Shown in pieces: positions 47,266-61,114 of a stretch of 64,000 nt of DNA; position 1 is the first letter of the stretch; the number at the start of each line of letters is the position of its first letter. The notes beneath the pieces were generated by a model. It saw only the letters and a program-made list of their open reading frames with translations, had not been told where the DNA came from and ran no database searches. Position numbers and translations under genes: made by a program. This stretch comes from Datnioides undecimradiatus (Eukaryota; Chordata; Actinopteri; Lobotiformes; Datnioididae): contig WARS01000015.1 of assembly GCA_008933995.1 (NCBI GenBank), positions 1,083,501-1,147,500 on the forward strand. The letters are read 5' to 3'.

Positions 47266-50200
47266 TACCACAAGTGCTTCAGATCACATTGCATGATAAA
47301 AGAAATTTCCTAAACGCCGGCACCTCTGATGTTTCACATGGAAAAAAAAAAAAAAAAAGAATGAATGTAAAACGTCGACGGCAGCAAAAGAACAGGGAGT
47401 TAATGTAAAATGGCACTCCTCATAAAAGAGTCAAATGGGAAAATAAAGTCAACCTCTTGGTTAAATTAACGAGGAACAGAGGGGAAGCGTGATACCTGAC
47501 AGCTCTTTATTGCCCTGGTGAAAAGTCAGTGGCAGGTAGAGAGAAGAAGAGATTAAGGCAGAGCTGGGACAAAGGCCATCTCCAGAAGTGGACTCCTATG
47601 TTTTTCATCCCCGCCTTTGTGCGGCTGTCAGCTCGGCCCTGGACGTGTGTGCGTGACTGTGCTCATTCATGTGTCTGCGGATGTGCATATACGGTTGTGT
47701 GTAAATGTGTGTGCGCTGAAGTGAGAGCGTAGGGCAGGGAGGGCAGGGGGTTCAGGGCAGCGTAAGGTAATCCTTTAAGTGGGAGACTTTACCTCTTTCA
47801 GAAAGTAAACAGCCAAGCAGTTGAGGGAGTATTGTTGTTGGGTAGTGTTACAGAACTGCGAGTGCCCCAGGGCACCGTGTATGAGTGACTTAGGGAAGCT
47901 ATGCGTACATGTGCAGCAGGGAGGGGTAGCGCGCGTATGTGAACCTCTCAAGCCATGTCTCACGCTGGCTGCAGCCTTGAACGGCTCCGTGGCAGGGAAA
48001 AAGAGAGCAGATGCCTCTTCACTGGGGTGCATCGGGCCACCAAATCGGAAATATCACTGATCATGTCCCAATTCAATTACAGGCCACCAACCGATGCATA
48101 ACAGAATCTGTTTGTGTGTGCATGATTGGGTGTGTCCTTGAGTCTTGTACGTGTGAGTCTGAAAATGTGTGTGTGCGTGCGTGTGCGGGCATGCGTAGCT
48201 GGCGTGTTAGTGTTCCGGGGGTTAAGGGGGAAGGAGGATGACCCCGCACAGCTGACGGTCAGTCATGCAGGACAGAACAACACAATAACACTCTTGTTAA
48301 CCAGGACATGGCATACCTCCCACCTGTTACCCCCAGACCCACACACAGGCAAACACATGCTTGCGCATGAACAGACATTCTTGAAAACACACACACACAC
48401 ACACTTTTTTTGTAATCACATACACCTTGGGAAAGTGTTTCAAACCCCACGCTGTGCGCTTCCCTGCAATGGCTCATTTGAGGCCTCTTCTTCCTTCATT
48501 TAGCAGAGGGTCCATTTATCTCTGAGGCTGTCGGGGAGGTTCTCATCGCCTAGCCCACTTCCTGTCTGTCTGTCTCTCTGTCTGTCTGCCTAAATGCTGT
48601 AAACAGGCTTCTCAACCGAACATGTTTAGTCTGGAACCTGGTCTGTCTGGAGAGGAGAGGAGAGGGATTGGGGAAACACACACTAAAGCAATAGTGTATC
48701 TTGAGGGAGAAACAGACCCAAATAGCAATTTGTTGCCGTGCCTGACTTGCAGAATACTAATACACACAAACACACGCACCCACACAGACGCGCACACCGT
48801 TTTGTTAACATCTCAATCAAAGGTATCCGGAGAATATAAATGAAGTTTGTCTGTAGCTGAAGGCAGCAAATTCAGATTTTCCTATAAGTCGGACGTGTAG
48901 GCATACAAATACCTTAAAACATATTTTTAACAAGGGGCAGAAACGTTTTCGCAGGCGCGCCGTTTAATGTGAGCGTACAGAAACATACATTAATAATACG
49001 ATGATGTTTAACTGCTGTACTTCATTGCTTTTGGCAATTTTATTTCATTCACTTGTTTATTAACGTTTATGCCGCTGATGTTTACTGGATTAAAAAAAAA
49101 AAAGAATTTGTTTGCATGAAAGTGAGCGAAAGAGACAACGCAGGGACGGCCATATATGTGTGGAGAGCTTCTGTGTATTTGTGCGCCCACTATAGACAAC
49201 ATACCATTTCGAGCGCTCTCAAGCCATAACTCAGCGACTCCTTGCAAAACAAAAATAAGCCCACTTTGTGCGAGGGGTCCCGAATGCACACACTTGTTTG
49301 TACCTCGACTGCATCGCATTCATCATTTCACAATGTTATTACGGTATTTATGTGTTCTGCGTTACAGTATAGTCAACTCCTCGCTTTGTTTAGACAGCCG
49401 AGCCATGGGAAACGTCGTGTAGACTAAAGCTATACAAGATGGAGACTTAACTCCGAGTGGGTTAGTGACTGAGTGAGACCTCTGGTCTGTTGGAGATAAA
49501 ACACAAAGATGGACACTGACTAAATATGGGTGCCAAGTGTTGATGAACATAAGAGTAAAAGCTCATTTTCTTTTTGTCATGATCAAAACACTTTAAGGAT
49601 AGGATTAACCTGTTGCAACTGTGCAATTTGCTTTTTCTTTCCCAATAAAATATTATTACAAATTTTTAATATTTAGCTTTTATCTTAGTTTCTGTATTTG
49701 AAAGGATCATTTGAAAGCGTCCGTGCCAGTTAAAACTAATTTCATGATAAAAAACAGGGAACAGAGTGAGTGAGCAGGGAAAAAGAGTGAATAGAAGCGA
49801 CGCAGGAGAAGGAGGCATGTTTGTGTGTGGCGAGCCGGGGCAGAGGGGCGCGAATCGGGGAGTAAGCGAAAAACAAATTCACAATGCCAGCCCAACTTCC
49901 AAAAGTGTGAAAATCTCTATAAACCCATCAGCTCCAATAACAGGCAAGACTGAATAGATGAGAAACAGAGGAGGCGGAGAGAGAGGCAGAGCAGAGCCAC
50001 AGAATGAACTGGCCTCCCCCATTCACTTTTAAATTTCCTCCTCCACAGTCCCTTGCACACTGTTAATTACTGGCCAGGCATTCCCCTGCCACCTTTTCAC
50101 ACATAACAAGCGCCCCATCCAGACCCACCGCTGGAATATGCCTGCAGCCTAAGGATCAAGACCAATTATGGCCCTAAGCTGCACCTATTTCTGTTTAGCC

Positions 50201-50313
50201 CAAGGGGGGCACGGAGGGTGTCAAACAGGGAGGGGAGGGGGAGCAGAGGTGGTGGAAGTGTTATTTTTCCCACAACATAAATGTGTCTGTTTATTTCTAC
50301 GCTGCTTGTTGAG
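47266..50313. other. Non-coding sequence
   Basis: This contains poly-A at 47341-47358, GT-rich sequence at about 47640-47725 and 48105-48190, AC tracts near 48336-48405 and 48762-48795, and a poly-A at about 49092-49103. No supported exon. Confidence 0.6.
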
Positions 50314-50662
50314 TTAACTGTGAACCGTGAAACAAAATCTAATCAAATCCAGTGACGGGACATTCCAGCGAACGCGAAGAGATTCAAGAGCAACGGGCTT
50401 CAGAGAAGACGGTGGGCGTCGATGTCAAAGGCGACAGTCAGAGAAATGAACAACTCAAACTCATCACCACCAACTCCGCAGTTAGCGATGAATTTAAGCA
50501 CGACAGTTAGCGGTCACTATATTAGCCGCAACAAACAAACATCAGCAACTTTCTTAACTACAGCTAACGCATGCTACATTGTCACACGGGCGCATTTAAT
50601 AGTTTCATTTAGTGGAATGATCAAAACCAACAGAGGACTGTAGCTTTAACATCTAGTCTGAT
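50314..50662 (+). repeat. Proximal copy (A-B) of a local duplication, lacking X
   Basis: Segment A (50314-50427) is fused to segment B (50424-50664) with GTCA shared at the junction. Base-by-base reading shows no difference from A at 50663-50776 or B at 52033-52273. B begins immediately before a second full copy of A, with TT shared at that junction. The order is therefore A-B-A-X-B. A 65-codon open frame in B is duplicated with it but has no recognised product. Confidence 0.95.
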
Positions 50663-52273
50663 TTAACTGTGAACCGTGAAACAAAATCTAATCAAATCCA
50701 GTGACGGGACATTCCAGCGAACGCGAAGAGATTCAAGAGCAACGGGCTTCAGAGAAGACGGTGGGCGTCGATGTCAGAGGTCATCCAGGTGATGGAACGT
50801 ATCGTTTGATAAAAACTCATTTATAAAAGTTACTTACAAATACCCGAAGCTCCTTTCTCTTTAGCTCTTCTTCATTTTTACCGATTAAAAAGTAAATTTG
50901 TTGATTTATTTATGTCATTTGAAAACCGGAGTCTAGAAATATCTTCAATAGATTGACAGTTTCTACATTTGATTGGTGAATGTTGGCCTGTAAAGACATT
51001 ATAGTCAGTCAGATTTGCATGTGGCATCACAGTGAAGTAATACCATAAACAAACACCTGTAAAACCACTCCTGTTGACATACGTCACAATGTAAATGTTG
51101 TGTTTTTATTCAGTGATTTGAGGACATCACTTGGGTTTATACGCCTCAAACAGGCCGAAGACCTTGCCGGTCTCCACGACTCCTCGAAAACACACTGAGC
51201 ATTAATTTACACGAGGCCAAATACTTGGTATAATGACATTAACATGGATTATTAGGAAACACTGTTCATTGAGTGAAGGGCTGGTCTGTGTCATTTGTAA
51301 TCAATATCATGATTAATTGTCACATTAACCTAAGCAATGATTAATGAAGAATAAACAGAAAATCATGAATTATGACTCAGAAACATCAATCTTACATATT
51401 CAGTTCATAAAGGCCACCTGTAGGTATTTGAATGCTAAAACAGGGAAATCGATGTAAAATGGGCTCCGCATCACATCTTCAGCTAGAGTTACATCTGGAC
51501 TCTTCTGTGGCTTTGCATTACATCCGTCTGTTTTACGTAGTGGCAGCATTTTAACATTACCTTATACACTTTATTAGCAGACGGCTGCATCTCAAACTGC
51601 TTCATCGTCCACATAATTGTCGGCGTGCACAGGGACATACTGCCTTGCAGCTCCAGGGCAAAGTTTCTTGCCCGCTTCGGACCTAAACCCCGATCACCAT
51701 CACCATTTTCTGACCAGCCGTAGCTTGCAGTGAACATTCACAGCCCAACACAGGCACAACCTCTCTCTCTCACTCATCACCACTCTCACAAAGACGCGGC
51801 ACGCCGTGTACTCCCACAGGAGCCATTTTCCCAACAGTATTTACGTTGAGCTTTGTTTTGATCTGCATCGTGCTGACTGGAGCCAAAGAGTGGCGTGCCC
51901 ACGCGGTCGACGTGACATCGCTTTCCGCTGCTGTCGGCTCGGCTGCGTTGTTGATTGTATCGCTTTTAAAACTGCATTCCCTCTCAGCCAGTGAAAGGTA
52001 CAGTTTTCATGTCACAGTCTACTGACAGCACAGTCAAAGGCGACAGTCAGAGAAATGAACAACTCAAACTCATCACCACCAACTCCGCAGTTAGCGATGA
52101 ATTTAAGCACGACAGTTAGCGGTCACTATATTAGCCGCAACAAACAAACATCAGCAACTTTCTTAACTACAGCTAACGCATGCTACATTGTCACACGGGC
52201 GCATTTAATAGTTTCATTTAGTGGAATGATCAAAACCAACAGAGGACTGTAGCTTTAACATCTAGTCTGATTT
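50663..52273 (+). repeat. Distal copy (A-X-B) of the local duplication
   Basis: A (50663-50776) is followed by 1256 bp of unique sequence X (50777-52032) and then B (52033-52273). X is absent from the proximal copy. X does not have GT-AG ends in either orientation that reproduce the A-B fusion, so the proximal copy is not a spliced retrocopy. It is best explained by tandem duplication plus a microhomology-flanked deletion, or by replication template switching. Confidence 0.93.
51561..51737 (-). other. Weak candidate minus-strand coding exon inside segment X
   Basis: An ATG at 51737 opens a 59-codon frame (MFTASYGWSENGDGDRGLG …) ending ANKVYK at AAG|GTAATG, a reasonable donor. The upstream minus sequence is GA-rich, like many 5' UTRs. 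The peptide is unrecognised and no next exon was found. Confidence 0.18.
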
Positions 52274-53238
52274 CAGATTCTGCTCCACCTGAAGTCCTGA
52301 AGACAACAGACATCCTCACATGCGTCCACCAACACCAGCACAGTCTGTTCTGTTAGTTGCGCCAAACCACTAAGGAGAAAACCCACTATCACCTGTTGTC
52401 GCCACATAATTTCCTGTATGCGGATGATCATCGTGGTTGGCGCCTGTGGTGGTCAAAATACAATTATTTTCAAGGCACTTTATTCATCCCTTAAGGGGGA
52501 ATTCAAGGCAACTGACCGTGCAAACAGAGCATGCATTATATATGAACAGACATGTTAGCGAGATTAACACACAGAATTAATAGCAGACCTAACACCACTA
52601 AGGCGTCACCGAGGCGTCAGAAATGCAAGTGCACACACGGTGAAGTGATTATGTCTCGTGACCTGTGGGATAAAACCAAACCTCCTTCTGTTTGTTTTGC
52701 ATGCTTGCAGTCTAAGATGCATTCGTGACAGCTGAAGCTTTAAGTACTTATAAAGGACATGCTGCAAGGCTGCGTTGTCTGCAGTCAGGTCCTCCTCTTT
52801 TGAACTCTGAGCATAAAACGCTGTATGCATAAACTGCTAATGTTTGGTATTTATCAAGCATATCTTGTAGTAGTGCTGTTGTGATGATGGATAATCAATG
52901 AGCAATGTAGGTATGAAAAATGGAGGGAGAGAGAAAAGGACAAGGAGGAGGTGAAAGGAGAAGTGGAGGGTTATACTGGACAAAAAACACAAGCCTTCAC
53001 GAAAATGTTGATTTTCTCTCTGAAGATAGAGGACGGCACCCACAAACACACCCCCCAGCGCGCGCACACACACACACACAGATGCAAATCCATGGGTTGC
53101 TATACCAACATAAAATATATGGATGAATGCACACATGCACACACACACACACACACTTTCGAACTACAGCACTGAGGAGCCATTAGTTTCCTATATAAGC
53201 AGACCTGCTGATGAAAGCTCATAAAGGCGGCTATGTAA

Positions 53239-53281
<43 letters not shown>

Positions 53282-55053
53282 CGTCAGGGATTTATTGTTT
53301 GTGAAAGGCTGCTCCATTTACTCTCGCCACTGGAGAAGTGAATGGTGCCACCGTGGGAGGAATTACGTGGCATCTTCCGACGGCAGAAAAACACCACACC
53401 TCGCATCAGTTTCGCAGAAAAGGAAAAAAATAAAATCATTTAAACTCAATAAGTTGAAAAAAAAAAAAAGCAGAGGCAAAGAAGATGTAGGTGGGAACCA
53501 CACACGCAGTGAGGTTGTGACCCTCTCACATGCTACGCACTCGTTGGACACACACACACACACACACGCGGCCAATAACGTTTCAGCTATTACATGTCTT
53601 ATCAAGAGGATTTTACGCATGAGGACAAAGGGGTGAAAGGTTGCGGCTCGGCCACGCTCTCCTCATAGTTTGGAGCGGCGGAAACATCACGAGGTAATGA
53701 ACAGGTTCAGTGCTAATAGAGCAGAATATGACCCCCTTGTACCACTGGATACACAACTTGAAGAACAGGTGTAATATTTCTTTCACTGCCGCCTTGCATT
53801 TCACTGTGCACCACTCCAACCTTGCAGAATTTCTCATCCAATGCAAAGAGCCAAGTAAATATAATTTAGACTGGTAATTAGCAGCTGGCGTAATGATTGG
53901 CACGGACGCAGTGACGTGTTTGTGCTTTTACGTGAGAGGGGGAAATTGAAAGCTGATGAAAAGACGATGTCGAAAAGGTCAAAGAGCATAAATAAACTAC
54001 ATCTGCTCAGCTATACTGTATGATTTACACTGATTCTTATTTTAGCCAAATGTATAATCTTATAAACAACAAAGATTAAAATCTAAACCTTTAGTATTCA
54101 TTTCATCTTATACCAAAGGTCCAACATTTTCCTCTTTCGCAGGAGTCATGACAGACATCATTCACAGTGTATGTTGAGTTAAGGTCATGTGTCAATTATG
54201 ACGCGAACACGATCTAGCGTCCAACGTGTAACAGTGTACTTACTCTCTAAACTGCAGTTTTTACCATAAAAGGGTGTGAGAAGCACAGAATGATCCGGGG
54301 GATATCACATCCCCTGAGCTATGACTTTAATCACGTGTGTGCATAATGTGAAATAAAAGAACCGGACCAGTGTTTTTCTGTTGCTATAATGTTTTTTAGC
54401 GTCTAGTGTTACCCTGCGTTAAAGTCCATCAGTCACGTCTAAGTGGGTGCTGAGAGACCCAACACCCTGGGCTTCATGACTTCATGTTAGTATAGGGGCC
54501 AACGCAGGACTAAAACACGCTTTCATCTCTGAGTCAACTCATTTGGGGTGTAAAGCTACCCGGTGTGGCTCAGAAGAATCACAACCTCAACTGTATTTTG
54601 TAAATCGAACGAGGGAAAATAAACAATGGCCGTACGTGTAATTGAATAAAAAAGGGAGAAGCAAGCGTATCGCCGAGCTAAATTATTAGGTAACTGGATC
54701 TAGAGGGGTAAGTGAAAAGCAAAGCCAATAATCTGTTGACTATATCTGATACATGGATCCCAGGAAAGGTCTGACGGGTGAAAAGAACAGATTCAGCAGA
54801 CGGTGGGAGCAGCAGACAGTGAGAAAAATGGGTTTCTGTACTTCCTGTGACACGACCGCGCTTCCCATGGTGTGGCATTTAGCATAAACAGATGAGCTAA
54901 TCTGAGCTGTGGATAACGCACCTGCCTCATTCCACTAAATAAATAAGCCCTGTACCCCAATCCTCTTCCCCCTGTGCCTCTCCCTCTACACTTCCATCCC
55001 TCCATCCCCTGCTGCGCCACCGCTCTCCATTTATTTCTCCTCCTCTCCATCAG
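52274..55053. other. Non-coding sequence around the poly-G tract
   Basis: This contains AC tracts at about 53064-53081 and 53139-53156, the 43-G run, poly-A at about 53457-53469 and an AC tract near 53550-53570. No supported exon. Confidence 0.6.
53239..53281. repeat. Poly-G run of 43 bases
   Basis: There are 43 consecutive G on the plus strand, far longer than any other homopolymer in the window. It can form stacked G-quadruplexes and is error-prone in sequencing, so its true length is uncertain. Confidence 0.95.
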
Positions 55054-55133
55054 TCGGGTAGATGGAAAGAGGGAACGAGGGAGAGTAAAAGTGGAAAAAA
55101 TAGAAAAGGGCTCATATCATCGGTGGGCCAAAG
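55054..55133 (+). other. Weak candidate exon (80 nt)
   Basis: It is flanked by ttatttctcctcctctccatcag and CAAAG|GTGAGTCGCC, both strong. One frame is open (RVDGKRERGRVKVEKIEKGS, then YHRWAK). It lies 7.8 kb downstream of the candidate first exon at 47259 on the same strand, so the two could belong to one transcript. The product is not recognised. Confidence 0.22.
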
Positions 55134-58100
55134 GTGAGTCGCCTGGGGAGGCAGGGGGAATGAAATTCTCCCAGTCCCATTTTACCAGCCATTCAAAGCA
55201 CATTACTCTGGAGAAGGGGAAACTTATAAAGCCCCTGCACTTGAACACATTTCTGTGTGTTTACGGGAGACAGAGAGGGGCTGCTGTACCCATGCCTCAG
55301 TAATAGATTCCCAATTTAGGCTCACTTCTTCTCTCTCTCTCCCCCCCCTTTTGTCTTTCTGTCTCTCCCTTTTGCTTGATTCCTCTCTCACCCCTCCTTC
55401 CACGAATTCCTATTCTCTCTCCCTCCCTCTCTCTGGCTGTTGCTCTGCAGGCCCGCTGCTGTCCTCCTCTCTAGCTGGGTGAGACCTTTGCTGCCTGACT
55501 GCTTGGGAAAGGAATATCAGGAAAACGGTTTGTTTGTGTCTGCCCCTGTAGACACTGCAAATTGTTTCACTGAGGAGGGCTGATAGAGTTTATGATATAA
55601 CTGTCATCTCCATAACTTGATGGCAGTCTATGATATCTGCACTGTAGCTGGAGCCAGCTGCTGGTAGAATTGCTGCTGGAGCACATACTTTTCTGAAAAT
55701 GATGCAATAGCGTGCTGCAAAATGGGGCAGTTCATTAGTTTGGGAGCGTATAAGAAGCTGAGATCAACCTTTTTTAAAAAAAAAAAAAAACAGATAAAGA
55801 ATGATAAAGGTTATATGTACAAAGGTAGATGCAGGTAATTTTTACAATATTTCAAACTCATTAGTTTTCCTTGAGAGAATAAAGCCGTTTGGCAGCTTAC
55901 CGAATTTGCTTTTGACAAAGGGCGCGCTAATAACAGCATCACTCTTTAAAACACAACCTCTTGGGCTATGATAGTGTAACCACGTGGGACTACGCTGTCA
56001 CTACAGTAATTACAGAAATACTACCAAGGTGGGAGGGCAACCTGCTTATAATGGTTGCTAAATTAGCTTAATCTGTAAGGCATAATAGTGATCAAACACC
56101 TTGTAGCAATAGCCGACCCTCATTACAGCAATGCCTTAACATGTTCCTGGTGCAAACCGGGGCAGCGTGGAACATGCAGAGGGAATGTTTTGTCTAGTGT
56201 GATATATTGGATCAGGCCGAGGCAAGCTGTGCGTGTGCATGGTTATATTTTTTATTGACACAGATAAGTTTGAGTAAAAGTGAACTAATTATTATATTAT
56301 GGTTCTATTACATGAAGCTGCTCACAGGCTATGATTAACCTATGCACCTCTCCTAGTTTAACAACTAAGCGGTCATTGGGTATTATATCAACTGCTTTTA
56401 ATTAGGTTACTATGTTACTCTTTTCTGGATCCCTATTGGCTGCTTGGGGATAAAACTATACCATAAATGCCCATTTTATGGCTATACATTACCCTTTGTG
56501 CTAATTTAACTTAATTGAGTTACAAGTGTCATGGCGCTTTAACCCGCCGCGCAGTCAGAATGAGTGGAAACACAGGTCAGCGCCAGCCTCGCTCAGCTGG
56601 AGTTCATGAGGTAAATGTAATACATACTTGTCCCATTTTTATTTTAATGCTTTAATGCTTCATGAGTACGGCTATTCTCGTATTTATATATATCTCCATG
56701 CAATACTTGTAGACATTAAATCATTAGAGGGATACACTAACCAAGCCTTTAAACAGACAAAGGAGAAACACGAACCGAGTGGAGAAACAAATATCTCAAC
56801 GTCTTGTCAGAAGCTGTTTCAGGCAGAGGAGAACAGACATCAGCGAATGTCTTTGGAAGCCGGCCGTTTAGACTGAACGGCAGGCTGCCCATCAGTGACA
56901 GGCCCCGGGCCAGTGTACAAGTGGAGAACCCGATAGGAGCTGGCAGGTGAGACCTGGCCTGGAGTCAGATCATACAAGTCCAGCTGGGGCTAACACATCA
57001 GCAGACAGCCGCACCTTGCAGGTGGCCTGACACAGACGTAAATGTGACCTGCCACTGACGGACTCTGAGTGAATGCGGCTCGATTCAAATCAGGTTTTAT
57101 TTGCATTAAGAGGCACTGCGAGGAGGAACGCTGTCAAACGTTCACGGGCCCTGAAAGAAGCTGCTGAATTCAGTGTCACGGTGAAATTCATGAAACTCGT
57201 GTGATCTTCGCCTGCTCTGTGCGCTAATCAATTAGCAAATAAACTGGTCAGATATCATAATGGAAAACTGAAATTTGGTTTTATCTTCCAGTCTTCACAG
57301 AAGGGCCTTTTCATAATCCCTTCAATCAGCTGATCGTCTATTTATTCCCTCATCGCTTCTCAATTTCCCAAAGTAGAGGGTACAAAAATGGCCCGCACCC
57401 CCTTTTTTCTTCAGACCGTAAGGGTGTATTTTAATCAACATCGTGTGCAAATGAAATGTCACGCCCTTTAATGTGAGAGCACTGTGGGAAATGTCGATAG
57501 AAATGTCAAGTGGTTGCAGGGATGTGGAACCAGAGGGGTTGATGTCATCCGTGGTACAGTAGACTGAGGGGCCACTGGGCATTCCCAACCTTAACGCTGA
57601 GGACTGCGGAGTGAAATCAGGGTTGGTTTGAGCAGATAAGAGTCAGTCAATGGCCTCGTTTACAAAAAGAAGGGTTAAAAAACTTTAGTGTCAACACGAA
57701 ATTCAGGTTGGATGACAACTTACGTCAAACTTAGAGGGTTAAGCCGATGTTCAATGTTGAGATATTAGAGAAACGTGACAGACCAGAGCTAAAATAATAT
57801 CTTTAAAGTCTTGCTTTATCTTTTTTTTATGAATCCCAGAGCAGATTGATACCCTGAACAATTAGGAGAAAATGGGTTGAACCCTCCTCAGGTGGGACTG
57901 TGTTTCTGGTCCACAGACAGCAGGGAAGAGACGGCGTGCTTATCATCTCGCAATGTCTCTATTTCAATAGTTAGTTTGATCAAAATCTCTCCGTGCTGCA
58001 TTTATGTGTAAATGTCCATCCATGTGTACCCACAGTCAGGTTCGCCAAAATGGATTCTCAAAACAACTTAAGGTAAACACCCTTAGTGTAAGTTCGCTTT

Positions 58101-60553
58101 GAAAAAGCAATCAGCTTTCTAAATAATGTCTTTCATTAACCGATCAGAGCAGATTTAGGTAAGAGGCCTTTCTCCGCTGCAATCACCAACCCAAAGGGGT
58201 GAAATTTGCTGGTCTTAAAGTAGAGAGGGATTATTTTCCCCTCGCAGATATAATGGTCCACCTGTCAGAGGGAGTTAGAGATGACGCCCTATCACTGACA
58301 GGTACACTATCACCCTGCCCAAATTCAATATTTCTCAGTGGAAAATTAAACTATGGGGAAAATAAGGACATGGAGTGTGCACCTACCATGAGAGACATGG
58401 CTGCTCATATCTTGCTTACGACATAATTCTACTGCCAGAGAGAGGGAGAGAGAGAAAGAGACACAGAGATGGTGTCTGGGCATGTACCTACGCAGACAGA
58501 TTGTGCTGTGTATAAGTATGGTGCGCTATAGTGGAAGGGACCTGGGCTCAGGCTCAAATTAACTGTGTGGCAGACTGGACTGTCAACTGCAATTACCTGC
58601 CTCGCACTTCCTGGACCATAGTGGTAATTTATTTCCTCTCCCCCTCCCCTCCATGCCTTCCCTCCCTCTCGCCGCTCTCTCTCCGGTCCCTCATTCCAAA
58701 TATCACCAGCGAATGTAAACAGGCCTTGGCCACCTCCCTGTCAACTTGGAAGGCCTAATAATGGGAGCCTTGCCTTGCACATTTAGAGGCTATTTTCGGT
58801 GAGGAGATGGGCCCTGACCCTCTGCTCTCTGCCTCGCTCCCTCTCCCCCTTGCCCTCTCGACCACATTACAGAACAATTATCTCAGTCTAGTCAGACAGG
58901 GCAAGGGGGTTAAGTTGAATAGCCATTGGCTGTCGCTGATTGCTTTTTTAGATTTATTAGATTACAAATTAAATTGGAGGACTTGGCGTGCTGCGCTGGA
59001 AGTCGGGAGGCTTTCTACGTGTGAAAACGCGCGTGTGTGAAAGAAACGCCTCATGTGTGGTCGTGTCTATTTGTATCACTTATTGGATGTCTGAGCACAA
59101 TTTGCATACGCGTATGTCTGTGCGGTCCGTGGTCATCCAGAGGTGAGCAAGGCTTCCTCTTTGCGCTACACCCAGATTGACTTTTGCTGATTCAGCTGCA
59201 TCAGGCAGACTGAGCTTCTCGTTAGGTCTTATCAGTTCGTATGCGGGTGTTTGTGTGTGTCGGGAGCCTTAATGACAGTTGCTATAAGGCAGTGAGTTGA
59301 ATGCTCGGATATATAGGGGGAATACACTCCGCTGCTGTGTTGTTTACACATTATTACTGACATCTCAGGCAGCAAAGAGAAAAAGACACACACGGCAGAA
59401 ACAAGCAAGATATTGCAAATCACATGCACAAACAAATACACGTCGGCGCGCTCTCAGCCTGCATATACGGATGCGTACGCGCTCGTGAGCGCAAAACTGC
59501 ACACTCATGGCTGTTCACAATGTTGAACAACAGGAACACACATCCATGTCTGTAATGAAATATGTATATGCAGAGTAGGGCCTATAAGTGCGTCCTCTGT
59601 GTCTATTCAAGCACACACGCACGCTTGCATTTGTATGCACCATTGCATATTGTATACGGTGCATGCCTGCGTATGCATGCATGTGCATTCAGTGTGCGTC
59701 TGCTGTGCATACAGAGGTGATTTTAAGGCAAAGACGCCCCTTAAGGCTCGAATTCACCTCGGTAACACGGCTATAGTTATGATCCCTTGACGCTAATGTC
59801 CCTGGGGGGAAAACAAACATTTAGCCATGATGAAAAATCATGTAAGAAGAGCCGCTGCTTGGCTAAAGTGCATTTATGCGTATTCACACAGCCGCGCTCT
59901 GCTCTTTATCCGGTTGCATCATATCATCTCAGGGAGAGTGTGGCAGTCTAGGCAATCCAGCCATGCGGTCACACAGTTATTCAACCATGTGAATTAGCTC
60001 TGGGCTAGTGGCCAGATGTAACAGTCAGTCTAATCATCTTCATTTCTCCGCTGCCCCTGTTACACTTTAAGTGCAGCGGTTGTGGACACTTGCTGGCTCA
60101 GGGATATAGATGTTCATACAATGGCTTTCATGCAGTCCACATAGACTGTATCTCTTCCTTCCACTAGCACATTAGCTCACGGTATCAGAAGAGTCACTGA
60201 AATATTACACAAGACTTTAGCTGCATAGCTGCGCTGTACCAACTGATTCTCTCGTTATATTAACACTGGTCATCTTCAATTTATTTCTAGCATAAACTCC
60301 CTTTTTTTTGGCCCTCATTGTTTCTTTCTCATTCCGCGCCCCCTATTTGATTTATCTTGCCCGTCCAAATCCTGAGAAAGAGGTGTGAAGGATTACGTCC
60401 TTTCTTCATTGCCATCCTTAAGAAAATATCATTTGGGGCAGGCAAACCCTTACCTCACGGGATACTCTCTAGGTGATATAAGAAGGCGAGGTGGGAGAGA
60501 GGATCCGTGGATTGAAGGTGAAAAAAAAACATAGTAAGGAGTGGGGGAAAGAG

Positions 60554-60556
<3 letters not shown>

Positions 60557-60594
<38 letters not shown>
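60557..60594. repeat. (GA)n microsatellite
   Basis: About 19 GA units in a larger purine-rich stretch (60540-60630). Confidence 0.94.
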
Positions 60595-60598
<4 letters not shown>

Positions 60599-61114
60599 GA
60601 GGGAGGGAGGAGAGAGAGAGGAACAGATAGGGGCATATTGCTGGTTCCACTCTATTTCCAGCCCAGTGTCAAAATGAATTTCACATCTTAATATGGAGAA
60701 AGTGCTTACTCTCTGAAATACCAAAAAAAAAAGTGTTGGTGGTAGCTGCAGCAAAGGAAAAAGGGAGGAGATGGGCTCAAGAAAGGGGATGGAGAGGGGG
60801 ATAACAATGAGAGGGGTATAATGCTGACAGTAAAATAAAGAGAAGTGAGAACTCAATTAAAGGCAGGGAGTTGACAGGGAGGGGGCTGGCCCTAAGGTGC
60901 ATAGCGGGAGGGACGGATAGTAGGGGACTCTCCTGCCTTAATGAGCTTAGCCCCGGGGCCTGACTCACTGGTTGACTGGCTAAAACTGAATGACCGAGCG
61001 GCTGCTCAGACGACTGTAACTCCACTGCCAGCGCGCAGAGTGGCACAGACCTCGACGAGCTGATAAGTGGAGATTAATTAAGGATGAGTCCACCATTGCC
61101 GTTTGTGAACGTAC

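Noticed and set aside
50422..50643. Duplicated open frame (MNNSNSSPPTPQLAMNLSTT …), also at 52055-52252
   Set aside because: The two peptides are identical only because segment B is duplicated as DNA; there is no domain or coding signature.
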